Part shown: one piece after another, positions 34,909-43,870 of the stretch
How the letters are laid out: each line of letters begins with the position of its first letter
How positions within the stretch are numbered: position 1 is the stretch's first letter
From: Fidelibacterota bacterium
Lineage (GTDB): Bacteria > Pseudomonadota > Alphaproteobacteria > Rhodospirillales > Rhodospirillaceae
Reading direction: 5' to 3'
Length of the DNA: 64,000 nucleotides
NCBI GenBank assembly: GCA_947472795.1
Contig: CANJBL010000006.1
Span: forward strand, 1 to 64,000
The notes under the pieces: generated by a model
What the model saw: only the letters and a program-made list of their open reading frames with translations
Databases searched by the model: none
What the model was told of the DNA's origin: nothing
Translations under genes and position numbers: made by a program

Positions 34909-35934
34909 GTGTTGCCTGCGCTGATCGATCACGAAGACGTCAATAAGCTCATTATGCCGGGCACGAGTGAGATTGTCGGCGTACAGCTTTCTATTCCACC
35001 GGGTGTGCGTTCAAACCAAGATGCACTAACGCAGTATGGCCTTAAGGTCACATCCGGGCGTGCGCTGGTACATTCCTTTGGCGTGCTGCCAATCATCGAC
35101 GGCATGACCTGCACGCGCGCTTTCTACGAATATAATCCCAGCAAAATTGGCGATCGTCTGAATGACCCAGGCCCAGCATCCTATAAACTGCGGGATGTGG
35201 TTATTGTCGCCGGTCACGCGCATTACTATCACTTCCTGGCGCATCACCTGCCGAGTTTCCTTCTGCTCGCGACGGCCGAAACAGATCCGGCCATTTGCGC
35301 GACGATGGCAGCGTGTCCTGCGAACCTTTCCGGCTTTCTCGCGCAATTCATGGCGCAGGCGGCAGCGCCGCGGCAGAGTTCCCTGCAGACTCTCGATTAC
35401 GGTGTCTATGACGTCGAGAACGTAATTTTCGCTGCGCGTCCCAATAGAGCCCTGACGTCGGTGGTGGGCACCGAGATCGTGGTGCCCATGATCTTGAAAC
35501 AGGCCGGAATTGCGGATGCGTTGCGCGAGCAGGGGCCGGTCAAACTTTTTGTCCGTCGCGAGAACCATAGCCTGGGCCGCAATTTATTGAATGCGGCCGA
35601 GATCGAAGCCTGGTTCGTTGCCCGCGGATTTCTCTCCGTTAATCCAGGCGCGCTCAGCTTTCAGGAGCAGGTGATCCTGTTCTCGCGGGCGACGCATGTT
35701 GCGGGGGTGGAGGGCGGCGCGCTCATCAACCTGATGTTTGCCAAGCACCTGCGCAGCGTTGTGATGATCGCCGGCCCCGCGACCAAGGGTGAGAACTTCT
35801 TCCATCGTATCGTCAAGGACCGGGATGTGGCGTTCCGGACTTTCTATGGCCAAGCCGAGAGCGCCGAACGGAGCGCGGACTACACTTTTTCCAGAAGCGA
35901 GCTGGACTCTCTTGGAAGTGAGATGACGGCTTAA
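34909..35934 (+). CDS. GT61-family glycosyltransferase
   Basis: A 341-residue cytosolic protein of the DUF563/GT61 type. The conserved C-terminal part reads KLFVRRENHSLGRNLLNAAE, then FSRATHVAGVEGGALINLMF with the family's HGxGL-like segment, and an early HAHYYHFLAHHLPSFL. GT61 enzymes transfer xylose, GlcNAc or related sugars; bacterial members work on surface polysaccharides. Start GTG at 34909 with no evident Shine-Dalgarno. It is followed by a short gene of unknown function in the same direction. Confidence 0.75.
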   Translation: MLPALIDHEDVNKLIMPGTSEIVGVQLSIPPGVRSNQDALTQYGLKVTSGRALVHSFGVLPIIDGMTCTRAFYEYNPSKIGDRLNDPGPASYKLRDVVIVAGHAHYYHFLAHHLPSFLLLATAETDPAICATMAACPANLSGFLAQFMAQAAAPRQSSLQTLDYGVYDVENVIFAARPNRALTSVVGTEIVVPMILKQAGIADALREQGPVKLFVRRENHSLGRNLLNAAEIEAWFVARGFLSVNPGALSFQEQVILFSRATHVAGVEGGALINLMFAKHLRSVVMIAGPATKGENFFHRIVKDRDVAFRTFYGQAESAERSADYTFSRSELDSLGSEMTA

Positions 35935-36035
35935 GCATTTACCAATACGGATGATGCCGTCGCTTCGTGGCGGACAGGTTGTCATCTATAGTGAGGGCGG
36001 TCCGGAGTCTTGACCAAGAGGTAAGGGGAGTTTGT

Positions 36036-36584
36036 ATGGGCGAGGACGGCTTCAAGATCAGTGTGCAGCAAGTTGTCGCGGCCCTGGTGGTTGCGGCTGG
36101 GATCGCGGCGGCGGTGTGGGGCTTTGGGCAGGAGCGTCACCCTGTCGCGACGGAATGGCGTCCGCATGCGGTGGCGGAGAATAACTTCACCGTGGACGCC
36201 CCCGGGGTTTTCATCGTCAACAAGCAACCGATGGATTTCGAAGGTACGGAAGTAAGTGCGCAGACTTATCAGGCCTCGGATCTTGGCATGGACTACAGCG
36301 TGTTGGTGGCGCGCCGGCCCGACAGCGACATGCGCTCGGTCGCACAGGTGGCCAAGGACATGCGCCTGAGCGGAGCCGGCGCGGGCGAAGACATGGGTGG
36401 GCTAGTTGTGTTTCACCACGACGTGGCCGTGGAGGGCCGCAGGACACAGGCCGTCGTCTATTTCCAGGACCGCCTCATGTACCAGCTTATGGCGAGTGCG
36501 CGGACACAGCAATTCTCACCGCCTCAATCCGTGCGGTTCCTGAACTCGTTTCACCTTTTAAATCCGACATTGGCACCGCGCTAA
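36036..36584 (+). CDS. Membrane-anchored hypothetical protein
   Basis: A 182-residue protein with one N-terminal membrane helix (VQQVVAALVVAAGIAAAVWG, residues 10-29) and a periplasmic domain of about 150 residues with alternating strands (FTVDAPGVFIVNKQPMDFEG, YSVLVARRPDSDMRSVAQV). The layout resembles small beta-rich domains that bind lipids or proteins at the membrane, but I recognise no family. AGGGGAG stands before the ATG at 36036. Confidence 0.65.
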   Translation: MGEDGFKISVQQVVAALVVAAGIAAAVWGFGQERHPVATEWRPHAVAENNFTVDAPGVFIVNKQPMDFEGTEVSAQTYQASDLGMDYSVLVARRPDSDMRSVAQVAKDMRLSGAGAGEDMGGLVVFHHDVAVEGRRTQAVVYFQDRLMYQLMASARTQQFSPPQSVRFLNSFHLLNPTLAPR

Positions 36585-36728
36585 GCTCCCGGGCTGTCCG
36601 CCGATTGTAACGAAATTTCAAGCCTCTGTGCCCATTTCGGGCGGTATTCCGTGCCCGGAATCGTGTGGACGACGCCCGCTCATTCCAGCAAAATCCCGCC
36701 TTCGGCATTCTTGTCTTGGGAGGGACTT

Positions 36729-37766
36729 ATGAAAATGTTCGCGCGCAGTGCTGCCATCGCCGTGATGGCGGCTTGGTCTGTCAGTTCGGCCTTCGCGGCT
36801 GAACCCACGTCCTATCAATTTGAGAAGGTTGCTGACGGTGTTTACTTCGGCAAACCCAACATGCCCGGCCGCATGGATTGCAATGTCATGGTGGTGGTGG
36901 GCGACAAGGACGTGCTGCTGATGGACGGCGGCACAGAAAAAGACAGTGCCCAGAAGCTGCTGGCGGACGTGAAGACGCTCACCGACAAGCCCGTGCGCTA
37001 TGTCGTGAACAGCCATTTCCATTTCGATCATGCCGGCGGAAACGAAGGTTTCGGCGCGGACGTAAAAATCATCACCAGCGAGTACTCGGCCAAGCGCCTC
37101 TCTGGTAATCCTTACGCGGGCATCACCTTCCAGCGCTTCTTCGGTGCGAGTGGCACGCAGCCGCAAGCGCTTGCCACAATGAAGGCCGATCTCGCCAAAG
37201 AGACAGACGCCGCGAAAAAGGCCGACATGCAGGCGCGCATCAAGGGCATCGAAGAGCAGATGGCGGTGCTGAAGACCGCAAAGGCGCGCACCGGCGATAT
37301 CGTGGTCAAGGATAAGTACATCATTCCCCGCGCGGCTGGTGAAATCCAGGTGCTGTATATGGGCCGCGCGCATACCGGCGGCGATCTCACGGTCTATCTG
37401 CCGAAGGAAGGGATCGTTGCCACCGGCGATTACATGCAGAACGGCCTCGCCTACATGGGAGACTCTTATCTCGAAGAGTGGCCGAAGACATTGGAAGCTC
37501 TCAAGGGCCTCAAGTTCGATCTGGTGATCGGTGGCCATGGACCCAGTTTCCACGGCACCACTAAGATCGTGGCCTACCAAGGCTACTTGCGTGAATTCGC
37601 CAAACAGGCGGCTGCCATGAAGAAGCAGGGCGTGAGCGCCGATGACGCTTCAAAGCGCATGGATCTTTCAGCCTTCAAGGGGGAGTTCCCGCAAGCCGCC
37701 ACCGGCGCGCCGCTGCCGGGCGTGATTCGCTACTACGAGATCCTGGACGGCAAGGACACGCCGTAA
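36729..37766 (+). CDS. Secreted metallo-beta-lactamase-fold hydrolase
   Basis: A 345-residue protein with a Sec signal peptide (AAIAVMAAWSVSSAFAAEP, cleavage near residue 24) and the MBL motif HFHFDH at 96-101 (His96, His98, Asp100, His101). Further ligands are in YMGRAHTGGD (His), VATGDYMQNG (Asp) and GGHGPSFHG (His). An inserted helical hairpin (about 135-195, Ala/Lys-rich) sets it apart from class B3 lactamases and resembles SoxH/QuinoPAC-type proteins. The substrate is unknown. GGGAGG precedes the ATG at 36729; the SnoaL-like gene follows 51 bp later. Confidence 0.88.
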   Translation: MKMFARSAAIAVMAAWSVSSAFAAEPTSYQFEKVADGVYFGKPNMPGRMDCNVMVVVGDKDVLLMDGGTEKDSAQKLLADVKTLTDKPVRYVVNSHFHFDHAGGNEGFGADVKIITSEYSAKRLSGNPYAGITFQRFFGASGTQPQALATMKADLAKETDAAKKADMQARIKGIEEQMAVLKTAKARTGDIVVKDKYIIPRAAGEIQVLYMGRAHTGGDLTVYLPKEGIVATGDYMQNGLAYMGDSYLEEWPKTLEALKGLKFDLVIGGHGPSFHGTTKIVAYQGYLREFAKQAAAMKKQGVSADDASKRMDLSAFKGEFPQAATGAPLPGVIRYYEILDGKDTP

Positions 37767-37817
37767 GCCTTGATGAACATTATTCGTATCTTTGGGCATA
37801 TCTTTGGGAGGGATATC

Positions 37818-38324
37818 ATGATGAAGCGTTTTGTAGGTGCAGTTGTTGTCGCTGCAATGTGCGTTGCCGTTTCGCCTGCGTCCGCGCAGCAGAAGCCAGT
37901 TCCGGCGGCGGAGGTGGCGAAGATCAAAGCGGATGTGATCAAGGCCGCCAACGATTATCTCGCTACTTTCTCGAAGGAAGATTGGAAGGGTGTGGCAGAG
38001 AACGTCTACAGCCACCCAGCCATTCAGAACGGTCCCACCGGTGTCTCGAACATCGATCCGGCGAAGCAAATCGAAGGCTACACCAGCAATGTGAAGAACA
38101 TGAAGGCCGCAGGCTGGGTGAAGTCGGCGTTCTACAACCCCACTGTCTGCGTCATCAATCCCAACACGGCGTTGATGAGCAGCAGGTTCCGCCGCTACGA
38201 CAAAGACAACAAGGTGATCGCCGAAAACGCCGAAACAGGATTGTTCGCCAAAGTCGGCGACAACTGGAAGCTCGTGGGTCTCTTCGGCCATGTCGTGGAC
38301 AAGGTTATCACCTGCAACGACTAA
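37818..38324 (+). CDS. Secreted NTF2/SnoaL-like protein
   Basis: A 168-residue exported protein (signal VVVAAMCVAVSPASAQQ, cleavage near residue 24). The mature part starts with helices (IKADVIKAANDYLATFSKED) and ends in beta strands (WKLVGLFGHVVDKVITC), an NTF2-like order. The central phrase NPTVCVINPNTALMSSRFRR matches in position the VCVLSQSAAIVSG of the 31130-31657 protein, and both end in a Cys-Asp or Cys-Asn-Asp. It is co-directional with and 51 bp after the metallo-hydrolase gene. GGGAGG precedes the ATG pair. Confidence 0.7.
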   Translation: MMKRFVGAVVVAAMCVAVSPASAQQKPVPAAEVAKIKADVIKAANDYLATFSKEDWKGVAENVYSHPAIQNGPTGVSNIDPAKQIEGYTSNVKNMKAAGWVKSAFYNPTVCVINPNTALMSSRFRRYDKDNKVIAENAETGLFAKVGDNWKLVGLFGHVVDKVITCND

Positions 38325-38351
38325 GGCTTCGTCGTACAATCCGAAGTTCTC

Positions 38352-38384
38352 AGAGTCCCGGAAGAAATTCCGGGACTCTTTGCT
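38352..38384 (+). terminator. Rho-independent terminator
   Basis: AGAGTCCCGGAA (38352-38363), GAAA loop, TTCCGGGACTCT (38368-38379), then TTGCT. Perfect 12-bp stem 27 bp after the stop of the SnoaL-like gene. Confidence 0.85.
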
Positions 38385-38507
38385 ATGGGTGACGCGGCGC
38401 CGTGAGCCCCGCGCAATTCGTGTCGCTACGGCGCACTCTGTCACCGTCTGTTACCCGAAAGTGCGCTCTCGCGTCATGACAGCCTCCTAATACGGCTGCT
38501 AACAAAG

Positions 38508-38564
38508 TCCCCACGTGGCGTTCGGCGCGGAGGCCGGCGCTTTTGCTTCGCTGGCCTGTGGGGA
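38508..38564 (+). promoter_or_regulatory. Structured leader covering the receptor RBS
   Basis: The leader folds as an outer stem TCCCCAC (38508-38514)/GTGGGGA (38558-38564) that encloses GC-rich sequence and an inner 9-bp stem AGGCCGGCG (38531-38539)/CGCTGGCCT (38549-38557) with a CTTTTGCTT loop. The two stems stack directly, as the inner stem ends at 38557 and the outer begins at 38558. The 3' outer strand includes the Shine-Dalgarno GGGGAG just before the ATG at 38570, so the fold would block initiation. A riboswitch or protein-bound leader is possible; I cannot assign a known class. Confidence 0.55.
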
Positions 38565-38569
38565 GTTCA

Positions 38570-40558
38570 ATGGGAAATCTGTATCGGTCCGGCGCGCAAC
38601 CGTGCGAGCCGCATGCGTTGGGCAGGCCCCGGCTTAGAATGCGCGACTGGTGTCTGGCCGTCGCTGTTAGCTCATTCCCTGTTGAAGATGCTTTTGCTCA
38701 ATCCTCGACCAATGTCGCCACCGTCGCGGTCGATGCCTTTGGTGAGAAGGTGGGCTCTGAGCAGATCGGCCTTTATAACGAGCAGCAGGTGCGCGGCTTC
38801 AGTCTGCAAGACTCCGGCAACTACCGCATGGACGGCGCCTATTTCATTCGCGGCGCCAACATCACCGACACCGTGCTTGATGGCGTGACCATCCGCGTCG
38901 GCATCAACGCGCTCGGCGAGGATTTTCCCGCTCCCTCCGGCGTGGTTGAGTATCGCTTGAGCACGGCTCAGCCAGGGGTCCGTGAGCAAGTGGAGATGGG
39001 ATTGCGCGACTACGGCGGTTGGGCGGTGCTGCTGCGCGGATCGGCTGGCACGGCAAACGGTAAGATCGGCACGTCCTACGGCATCAATTACATCAATGAC
39101 TATGGCTCTGACGGTGCGAAACGCGCACCGCGCCATTTCGGGCTGCTGCCGCTCTGGCGGCCCAGCGACAAGCTTGAAGTGCGGGGTATGTTCTCGGCTG
39201 ATCGCATTACGCGGCCAGGCGATTATGGCGTCACGCTGAGCGGTACAGATTTACCTTCACCGCAGCCGCATCCGAACATTTATCAAGCCTCCTGGTCAGG
39301 CGTGGCCCAATGGCAGATCGCCGCCGGCTCTTTGGTCAAGTACACCGTGACCGACCATCTCGCCGTACAAGGCGCGTTCGTACTGACGGACTGGGATAGA
39401 AAGCGTAACGACTTCACACAGCTCGTTGTCGGCGCCGACGGCAAGGGCACGGCCAGCGCGGTCCTCAGCCGGCCTTATCACAATCAGGCACTTTCGGGCG
39501 AAACGCGCATGAGCTGGCTGCTGACAGGCAAGCAGCGCCTTTTCGCCACCGTACGCTGGCGCAATTCGGGCAGCGAGAGCCGCCCCGGTGTCGCCGTTCC
39601 CATAGGCGCTTTCGATCAGGAACGGGGCGTGGCGGCAACCGCCGATCCCGGAGAGCCCACGGATGTCACGCCAACCAAGGACAGAACGCGCCAGGTCATC
39701 GGCGGACTCGGGTATGAAGCCGATCTCACGGATAAGCTTTGGTTCCGCGCGGCAGTGCTGCGCACGCGCTATGAGAAAGAAGTCACGCCACCGGGTTTGC
39801 CGTCGCAGACAAACATAACCTCACCCTGGCTTTACAACCTCGCCACCACGTATGCGCCGCTGCCGAATCTGACGATCTTCGCAACGACGGTGAAGGGACT
39901 GGAAGAGTCCGGCTTTGCGCCCAACAATGCCGCCAACCGCAACGAAGTCCTTCCTGCGGTGCGTGCCACGCAATATGAGCTGGGCTTGCGCTACAAACTC
40001 GCTGCGAACGTGACGTTTATCGGCTCGCTCTTTGAGGTATCCAAACCCACACCGGGGCTCGATACACTCAACGTTTATCGCCTCATTGGACAGGCGCGAC
40101 ATCGCGGCGTGGAGCTTTCGCTCACGGGGCGTCCCATGCAAGGCGTGAACGTGGTGGGTGGGGTGGCGCTTCTGGATGCGGACCGGCGGGGCGAACTCAT
40201 CGATCGCGGCGTGCTGCTGGGCAAAGCCGCCGGCGTGCCGGCAATGACGGGTTTGCTTAATCTGACCTATCAGCTGCCGTTTGTGGCGGGGCTCTCCATC
40301 GACAGTCAGCTCAACTATACGAGCAAGCGCCTGCTGAATCCGCGCACCGGAGTCTATACGCCGGCCTATGCAACCCTCGACATTGGCATGCGGTACGCTT
40401 TTGAGATCGGTGAAAGCCCCGCTGTCATTCGTGCACGCTTAGGCAATGCATTCGATCAGAACGCATGGTCCGCCAACCGCAACGAAACCTTGGGCCGCGT
40501 GCAGCGCCGGGCTTTCCGGCTCTCACTCACGACAAACTTCACGCACGGTATGCCTTAA
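38570..40558 (+). CDS. TonB-dependent receptor, atypical plug
   Basis: A 662-residue receptor. The N-terminus is odd: about 20 polar residues before the hydrophobic segment (DWCLAVAVSSFPVEDAFAQ). There is no recognisable TonB box of the usual EEIVVTG kind, and the plug has a variant core (SGNYRMDGAYFIRGANITDT, then PAPSGVVEYRL). The barrel ends FRLSLTTNFTHGMP, with Phe six from the end. The ATG at 38570 lies in a structured leader. A Mop-domain remnant is convergent 7 bp beyond the stop, which raises a possible but unproven link to molybdate. Confidence 0.82.
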   Translation: MGNLYRSGAQPCEPHALGRPRLRMRDWCLAVAVSSFPVEDAFAQSSTNVATVAVDAFGEKVGSEQIGLYNEQQVRGFSLQDSGNYRMDGAYFIRGANITDTVLDGVTIRVGINALGEDFPAPSGVVEYRLSTAQPGVREQVEMGLRDYGGWAVLLRGSAGTANGKIGTSYGINYINDYGSDGAKRAPRHFGLLPLWRPSDKLEVRGMFSADRITRPGDYGVTLSGTDLPSPQPHPNIYQASWSGVAQWQIAAGSLVKYTVTDHLAVQGAFVLTDWDRKRNDFTQLVVGADGKGTASAVLSRPYHNQALSGETRMSWLLTGKQRLFATVRWRNSGSESRPGVAVPIGAFDQERGVAATADPGEPTDVTPTKDRTRQVIGGLGYEADLTDKLWFRAAVLRTRYEKEVTPPGLPSQTNITSPWLYNLATTYAPLPNLTIFATTVKGLEESGFAPNNAANRNEVLPAVRATQYELGLRYKLAANVTFIGSLFEVSKPTPGLDTLNVYRLIGQARHRGVELSLTGRPMQGVNVVGGVALLDADRRGELIDRGVLLGKAAGVPAMTGLLNLTYQLPFVAGLSIDSQLNYTSKRLLNPRTGVYTPAYATLDIGMRYAFEIGESPAVIRARLGNAFDQNAWSANRNETLGRVQRRAFRLSLTTNFTHGMP

Positions 40559-40565
40559 GTAGGGT

Positions 40566-40712
40566 CTACTTCCCGATCATCACATCCGAAGCTTTGATGA
40601 TTGCCGTCACGTCATCGCCCTTCTTGAGAGCGAGATCGTCCACAGCTTCATTCGTGATGGAAGACGTGACCAAAGCACGAAGCTTATCCGTTATGGACCC
40701 TGCCTCCAAACT
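40566..40712 (-). pseudogene. Mop/TOBE-domain fragment (molbindin-like)
   Basis: Read on the minus strand from about 40712 to a TAG at 40566, the frame gives SITDKLRALVTSSITNEAV, then DDLALKKGDDVTAIIKASDV and MIGK, the C-terminal half of a Mop (molybdate/TOBE) domain, very close to the consensus of molbindins and ModE/ModC tails. There is no start codon, and the first half of the domain is missing. The 5' border overlaps the end of the membrane-protein gene at 40691, so the gene seems cut by a rearrangement there. Too short and startless to be a normal gene. Confidence 0.75.
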
Positions 40713-41155
40713 CTATAGTAAACCTTCGCCAAAGCCAAAATTCGATAGGTAAGGAGTACCAATCCGATCAGCGCGAAACAGGCGATCGGAATCCTGAAGG
40801 CCAATGGATGGGCCTCAGAGCTGACATCGAAAGCCTCCAGAAGCAAAACCCAAGGTGTGGACAAAAACATGCAGAAAATACCTAATGCCAAAAAGCGCAA
40901 AGATTTGCGTTCGGCATCGACCAACTCGGTAACTGGGGTGGTGCGTTTGCGGTGAATAATGACATTGAGTATGCCGGTGATAAACACGCTTGCCCATAAA
41001 ACCAGGTCGATAACATAGAATGTCACCGCAACTGGTCCGCCGCCATGCAGGCGAAGGTAAAGTTCAAGGGTTGCCAGCACGGCGAGGGCTAAAATCAACA
41101 ATCGCCGCCCCCACAATACCAGCCGTTTCTGTGTCGTTTCGGAATAGAAGGTCAT
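40691..41155 (-). CDS. Four-helix membrane protein, unknown
   Basis: A 154-residue inner-membrane protein with four predicted helices: LLILALAVLATLELYL, AVTFYVIDLVLWASVFITG, FLALGIFCMFLSTPWVLLL and IACFALIGLVLLTYRILAL. A basic loop with HRKRTTPVTELVDAERK lies between helices 2 and 3. I recognise no family. Its last residues (RVWRQGP) fall inside the Mop fragment, so the native C-terminus may have been changed by the same rearrangement. The Shine-Dalgarno is weak. Confidence 0.6.
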   Translation of the reverse strand: MTFYSETTQKRLVLWGRRLLILALAVLATLELYLRLHGGGPVAVTFYVIDLVLWASVFITGILNVIIHRKRTTPVTELVDAERKSLRFLALGIFCMFLSTPWVLLLEAFDVSSEAHPLAFRIPIACFALIGLVLLTYRILALAKVYYRVWRQGP

Positions 41156-41339
41156 GCGGCGCGGTGCCCCTCTGAGTACACAACGCCCCCAGAGATTCGG
41201 TGTTCCTCATGGATGGCCGATCAGATGCTATTTTGCGCGGAGCATGAGCAGATTTTGTACGCCGTGAGAAAAGTCGCTCGCTTGACACCTAAGTGCCGGC
41301 GAGATCAGAATTAATGCCTTTTCATAGCTGGGGCGTGAA

Positions 41340-42875
41340 ATGAGCAGCAATACCGAGTTGAGCCGCCGGGATTTTATCGCCGGCAGTGCAGTTGTCGGAA
41401 GCGCCTTGAGCGGGCTCGCCGGTTCTTCGGCACAAGCGGCCGCACCAGCAGCATCATCCGAGATTGTGGAATGGGAGGCGACGCAGCTTTCCGCCGCCAT
41501 TCATGCACGCAAAGTCTCCTGCGAAGAAGTCATGCGCGCTTATCTGGATCGCATCAAAAAGGCGAACGGCAAAGCCAACGCCATCGTGTCGCTGCAAGAC
41601 CCCGATGGATTGCTCAAGGAAGCAAAGGCGAAGGACAATGATTTCGCGCGCGGCACGCCCGGGCCGCTCTATGGATTTCCCCATGCGGTGAAGGACCTGC
41701 AGCCGGTGAAGGGCATGCGCTTCACCAGTGGATCGCCGATTTATAAAGATAGAGTCGCGACAAACGACAGTCTTTACGTCGAGCGCCTGAGGGCTGCCGG
41801 TGCCATCATGATCGGAAAGACCAACACGCCGGAGTTCGGGCTGGGGTCGCACACCGTCAACCGCGTCTTTGGTGCGACGACCAATCCTTACAACAACACC
41901 TATTCTTCAGGCGGTAGCAGCGGCGGCGCTGCGGTGGGGCTTTCGCTGCGCATGTTGCCTGTCGCCGACGGCAGCGACTACGGCGGTAGTCTGCGCAATC
42001 CTGCCGGATGGAATAACGTGTGTGGCTTCAGGATCAGCATTGGCCGCGTGCCGGGTGTTGGCGGTGAAGTTTGGCTACCGTCCATGTCGGTCTCGGGCCC
42101 CATGGCGAAGACGGTGGGCGACGTAGCCCTTCTGCTGTCGGTGATGGCAGGGCCCGATCCACGCGTGCCGCTGTCATTGGAAACCGAAGGTGCGACATTC
42201 AGAGAGCCACTGAAAGCCGACATGAAAGGCAAGAGGATTGCCTGGCTCGGCGATTTCAAGGGCACCGTTCCTTACGAACCCGGCTTGGTTGACGTCTGCA
42301 AGGATGCGCTCAAGCGCTTCACGGCCCTGGGCTGCACCGTGGAAGAAGCATCGCCGAACTTCGATGTGGAGCGCGCGTGGCAGGCCTTTGTCTCGCTGCG
42401 TGGCTGGCAGATGTCCGGTGCGTTCCTCGCCATGACGCCCGAGCAGCGGGCTCTCCTTAATCAGCAGGCGTTGTTTGAACTGGAGACGGTGCAGAAGCTT
42501 TCGCTGGCTGATGTCGTGCAGGCTTCCAACGTGCGCTCGCAGTGGACGGCGGCGGTTAACCAGATGTTCGAGCACTACGACTATTTGGTCGCACCGACGG
42601 CGCAGCTTTTCCCGTTCCCGCTCACCCAGCCTTGGCCCACGGAGATCGCGGGTCAGAAGATGCGCACCTATCACGAGTGGATGAAAGGCGTTTGCCTCAT
42701 CACGCTCACCGGCTGTCCGTCGCTGGCCGTTCCGGCAGGATTCGGCGCGAAGGGCCTGCCCATCGGCTTACAAATCATCGCCCCCGTTCGCCAGGAAATG
42801 GCGGCCTTGAAGATGGGCGCGGCCTTTGAGGCCGCCGAGCCCCTGTGGCGTACGCGGGCGCCGAAAGTGGCTTAG
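41340..42875 (+). CDS. Tat-exported amidase
   Basis: A 511-residue amidase-signature enzyme with a twin-arginine signal (SRRDFIAGSA, residues 8-17). The Ser-cisSer-Lys triad is visible: Lys118 in PHAVKDLQ, the cis Ser in SSGGSSGGAAVG (193-194) and nucleophile Ser217 in GSDYGGSLRNPA. The C-terminal half has the expected FNSPWN-like region (LTGCPSLAVPAGF). Such enzymes hydrolyse aliphatic, aromatic or peptide amides. Export suggests that it works on imported or wall-bound amides in the periplasm. Upstream is a short leader without a strong Shine-Dalgarno. Confidence 0.9.
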   Translation: MSSNTELSRRDFIAGSAVVGSALSGLAGSSAQAAAPAASSEIVEWEATQLSAAIHARKVSCEEVMRAYLDRIKKANGKANAIVSLQDPDGLLKEAKAKDNDFARGTPGPLYGFPHAVKDLQPVKGMRFTSGSPIYKDRVATNDSLYVERLRAAGAIMIGKTNTPEFGLGSHTVNRVFGATTNPYNNTYSSGGSSGGAAVGLSLRMLPVADGSDYGGSLRNPAGWNNVCGFRISIGRVPGVGGEVWLPSMSVSGPMAKTVGDVALLLSVMAGPDPRVPLSLETEGATFREPLKADMKGKRIAWLGDFKGTVPYEPGLVDVCKDALKRFTALGCTVEEASPNFDVERAWQAFVSLRGWQMSGAFLAMTPEQRALLNQQALFELETVQKLSLADVVQASNVRSQWTAAVNQMFEHYDYLVAPTAQLFPFPLTQPWPTEIAGQKMRTYHEWMKGVCLITLTGCPSLAVPAGFGAKGLPIGLQIIAPVRQEMAALKMGAAFEAAEPLWRTRAPKVA

Positions 42876-42956
42876 CATTGGGCTCTGCAAGCCGGAACCT
42901 TGACATCATGTCGGCGTTTTTCTCTGTGATAGTCTCCAGGAACAACAGGGGGCCCC

Positions 42957-43814
42957 ATGCAGTGGGAAGACGGACGTGAGGGTGGCGGCGTTGAAGACCG
43001 CCGCGGGATCGGCGGCAGTGGCATCGGTATTGCTGGCGGCGGGCTTGGCACGCTGGCCATAGCGCTCGTTGGTTACTTCGTTTTCGGCATCAATCCTTTT
43101 GTCACCGAACAGGTCGTGAGCCAGTTTGATAACGCGGGTTCCTCTGTTGAGCAGGGACGTCCGGGCACGCCGGGAGACCGCGAAGGGCGCTTTGTCGATG
43201 TCATCAGCGCCAATGTGAACGACGTCTGGGCGACGAAAGTCCGCGGCTATCAGCCGCCGCGCGTGGTGTTGTACGAACAAGGCACGCGCACAGGCTGCGG
43301 CTATGGCCAATCGGCGATGGGGCCATTCTATTGTCCCAACGACTCAACCGTGTATATCGATCTGGGTTTCTGGCGCGAGATGCAGACTCAGCTGGGCGCA
43401 TCGGGCAGCGACTTTGCCCATGCTTATGTTATTGCGCACGAGTTCGGTCACCATGTTCAGAATGTGCTCGGCATGTCGGCGCGTGTGCGCCAAGCGCAGC
43501 AAAACGCCGCCAGCGAAGCCGATGCGAACAAATATTCCGTGGCGCTGGAACTGCAAGCCGACTGTTATGCCGGCGTTTGGGCAGCCAGTGCGGCAACCGC
43601 TTCCGGCGGAAAGGTGTCCATGGACCCGGGTGATCTGGAAGAGGGGCTCAAGACCGCCAACGCCATCGGTGACGATGTCTTGCAAAAGCGTGCGACGGGG
43701 CGCATCAGTCCCGAAGGTTTTACGCACGGCACATCAGCGCAACGCGCGGAGTGGCTTCGGCGCGGCGCGCAGTCGGGCGACCCCGCTCAGTGCAATACCT
43801 TCAACGGCCTTTGA
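42957..43814 (+). CDS. YpfJ-like neutral zinc metallopeptidase
   Basis: A 285-residue membrane-anchored protein. After a Gly-rich N-terminus lies one membrane helix (IGIAGGGLGTLAIALVGYFV, about 23-42). A peptidase domain follows with Zn-binding HEFGH (161-165) and NASEADANKYSVALELQADC (third ligand region). Members of the YpfJ/PF04228 family are putative periplasmic proteases of unknown substrate. GGGGG stands before the ATG. A strong terminator follows. Confidence 0.88.
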   Translation: MQWEDGREGGGVEDRRGIGGSGIGIAGGGLGTLAIALVGYFVFGINPFVTEQVVSQFDNAGSSVEQGRPGTPGDREGRFVDVISANVNDVWATKVRGYQPPRVVLYEQGTRTGCGYGQSAMGPFYCPNDSTVYIDLGFWREMQTQLGASGSDFAHAYVIAHEFGHHVQNVLGMSARVRQAQQNAASEADANKYSVALELQADCYAGVWAASAATASGGKVSMDPGDLEEGLKTANAIGDDVLQKRATGRISPEGFTHGTSAQRAEWLRRGAQSGDPAQCNTFNGL

Positions 43815-43821
43815 GTATAAA

Positions 43822-43848
43822 AAAACGCCCCCGAGATGGGGGCGTTTT
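43822..43848. terminator. Bidirectional terminator
   Basis: AAAACGCCCCC (43822-43832), GAGAT loop, GGGGGCGTTTT (43838-43848), an uninterrupted stem with A/T ends on both sides, between the convergent peptidase and methyltransferase genes. Confidence 0.93.
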
Positions 43849-43870
43849 CGTCACACTATTTTAGAAGAGC

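Noticed and set aside
36618-37580. 320-residue minus-strand frame opposite the metallo-hydrolase
   Set aside because: Antisense to a gene with HxHxDH and signal peptide; the reverse product has no recognisable domain.
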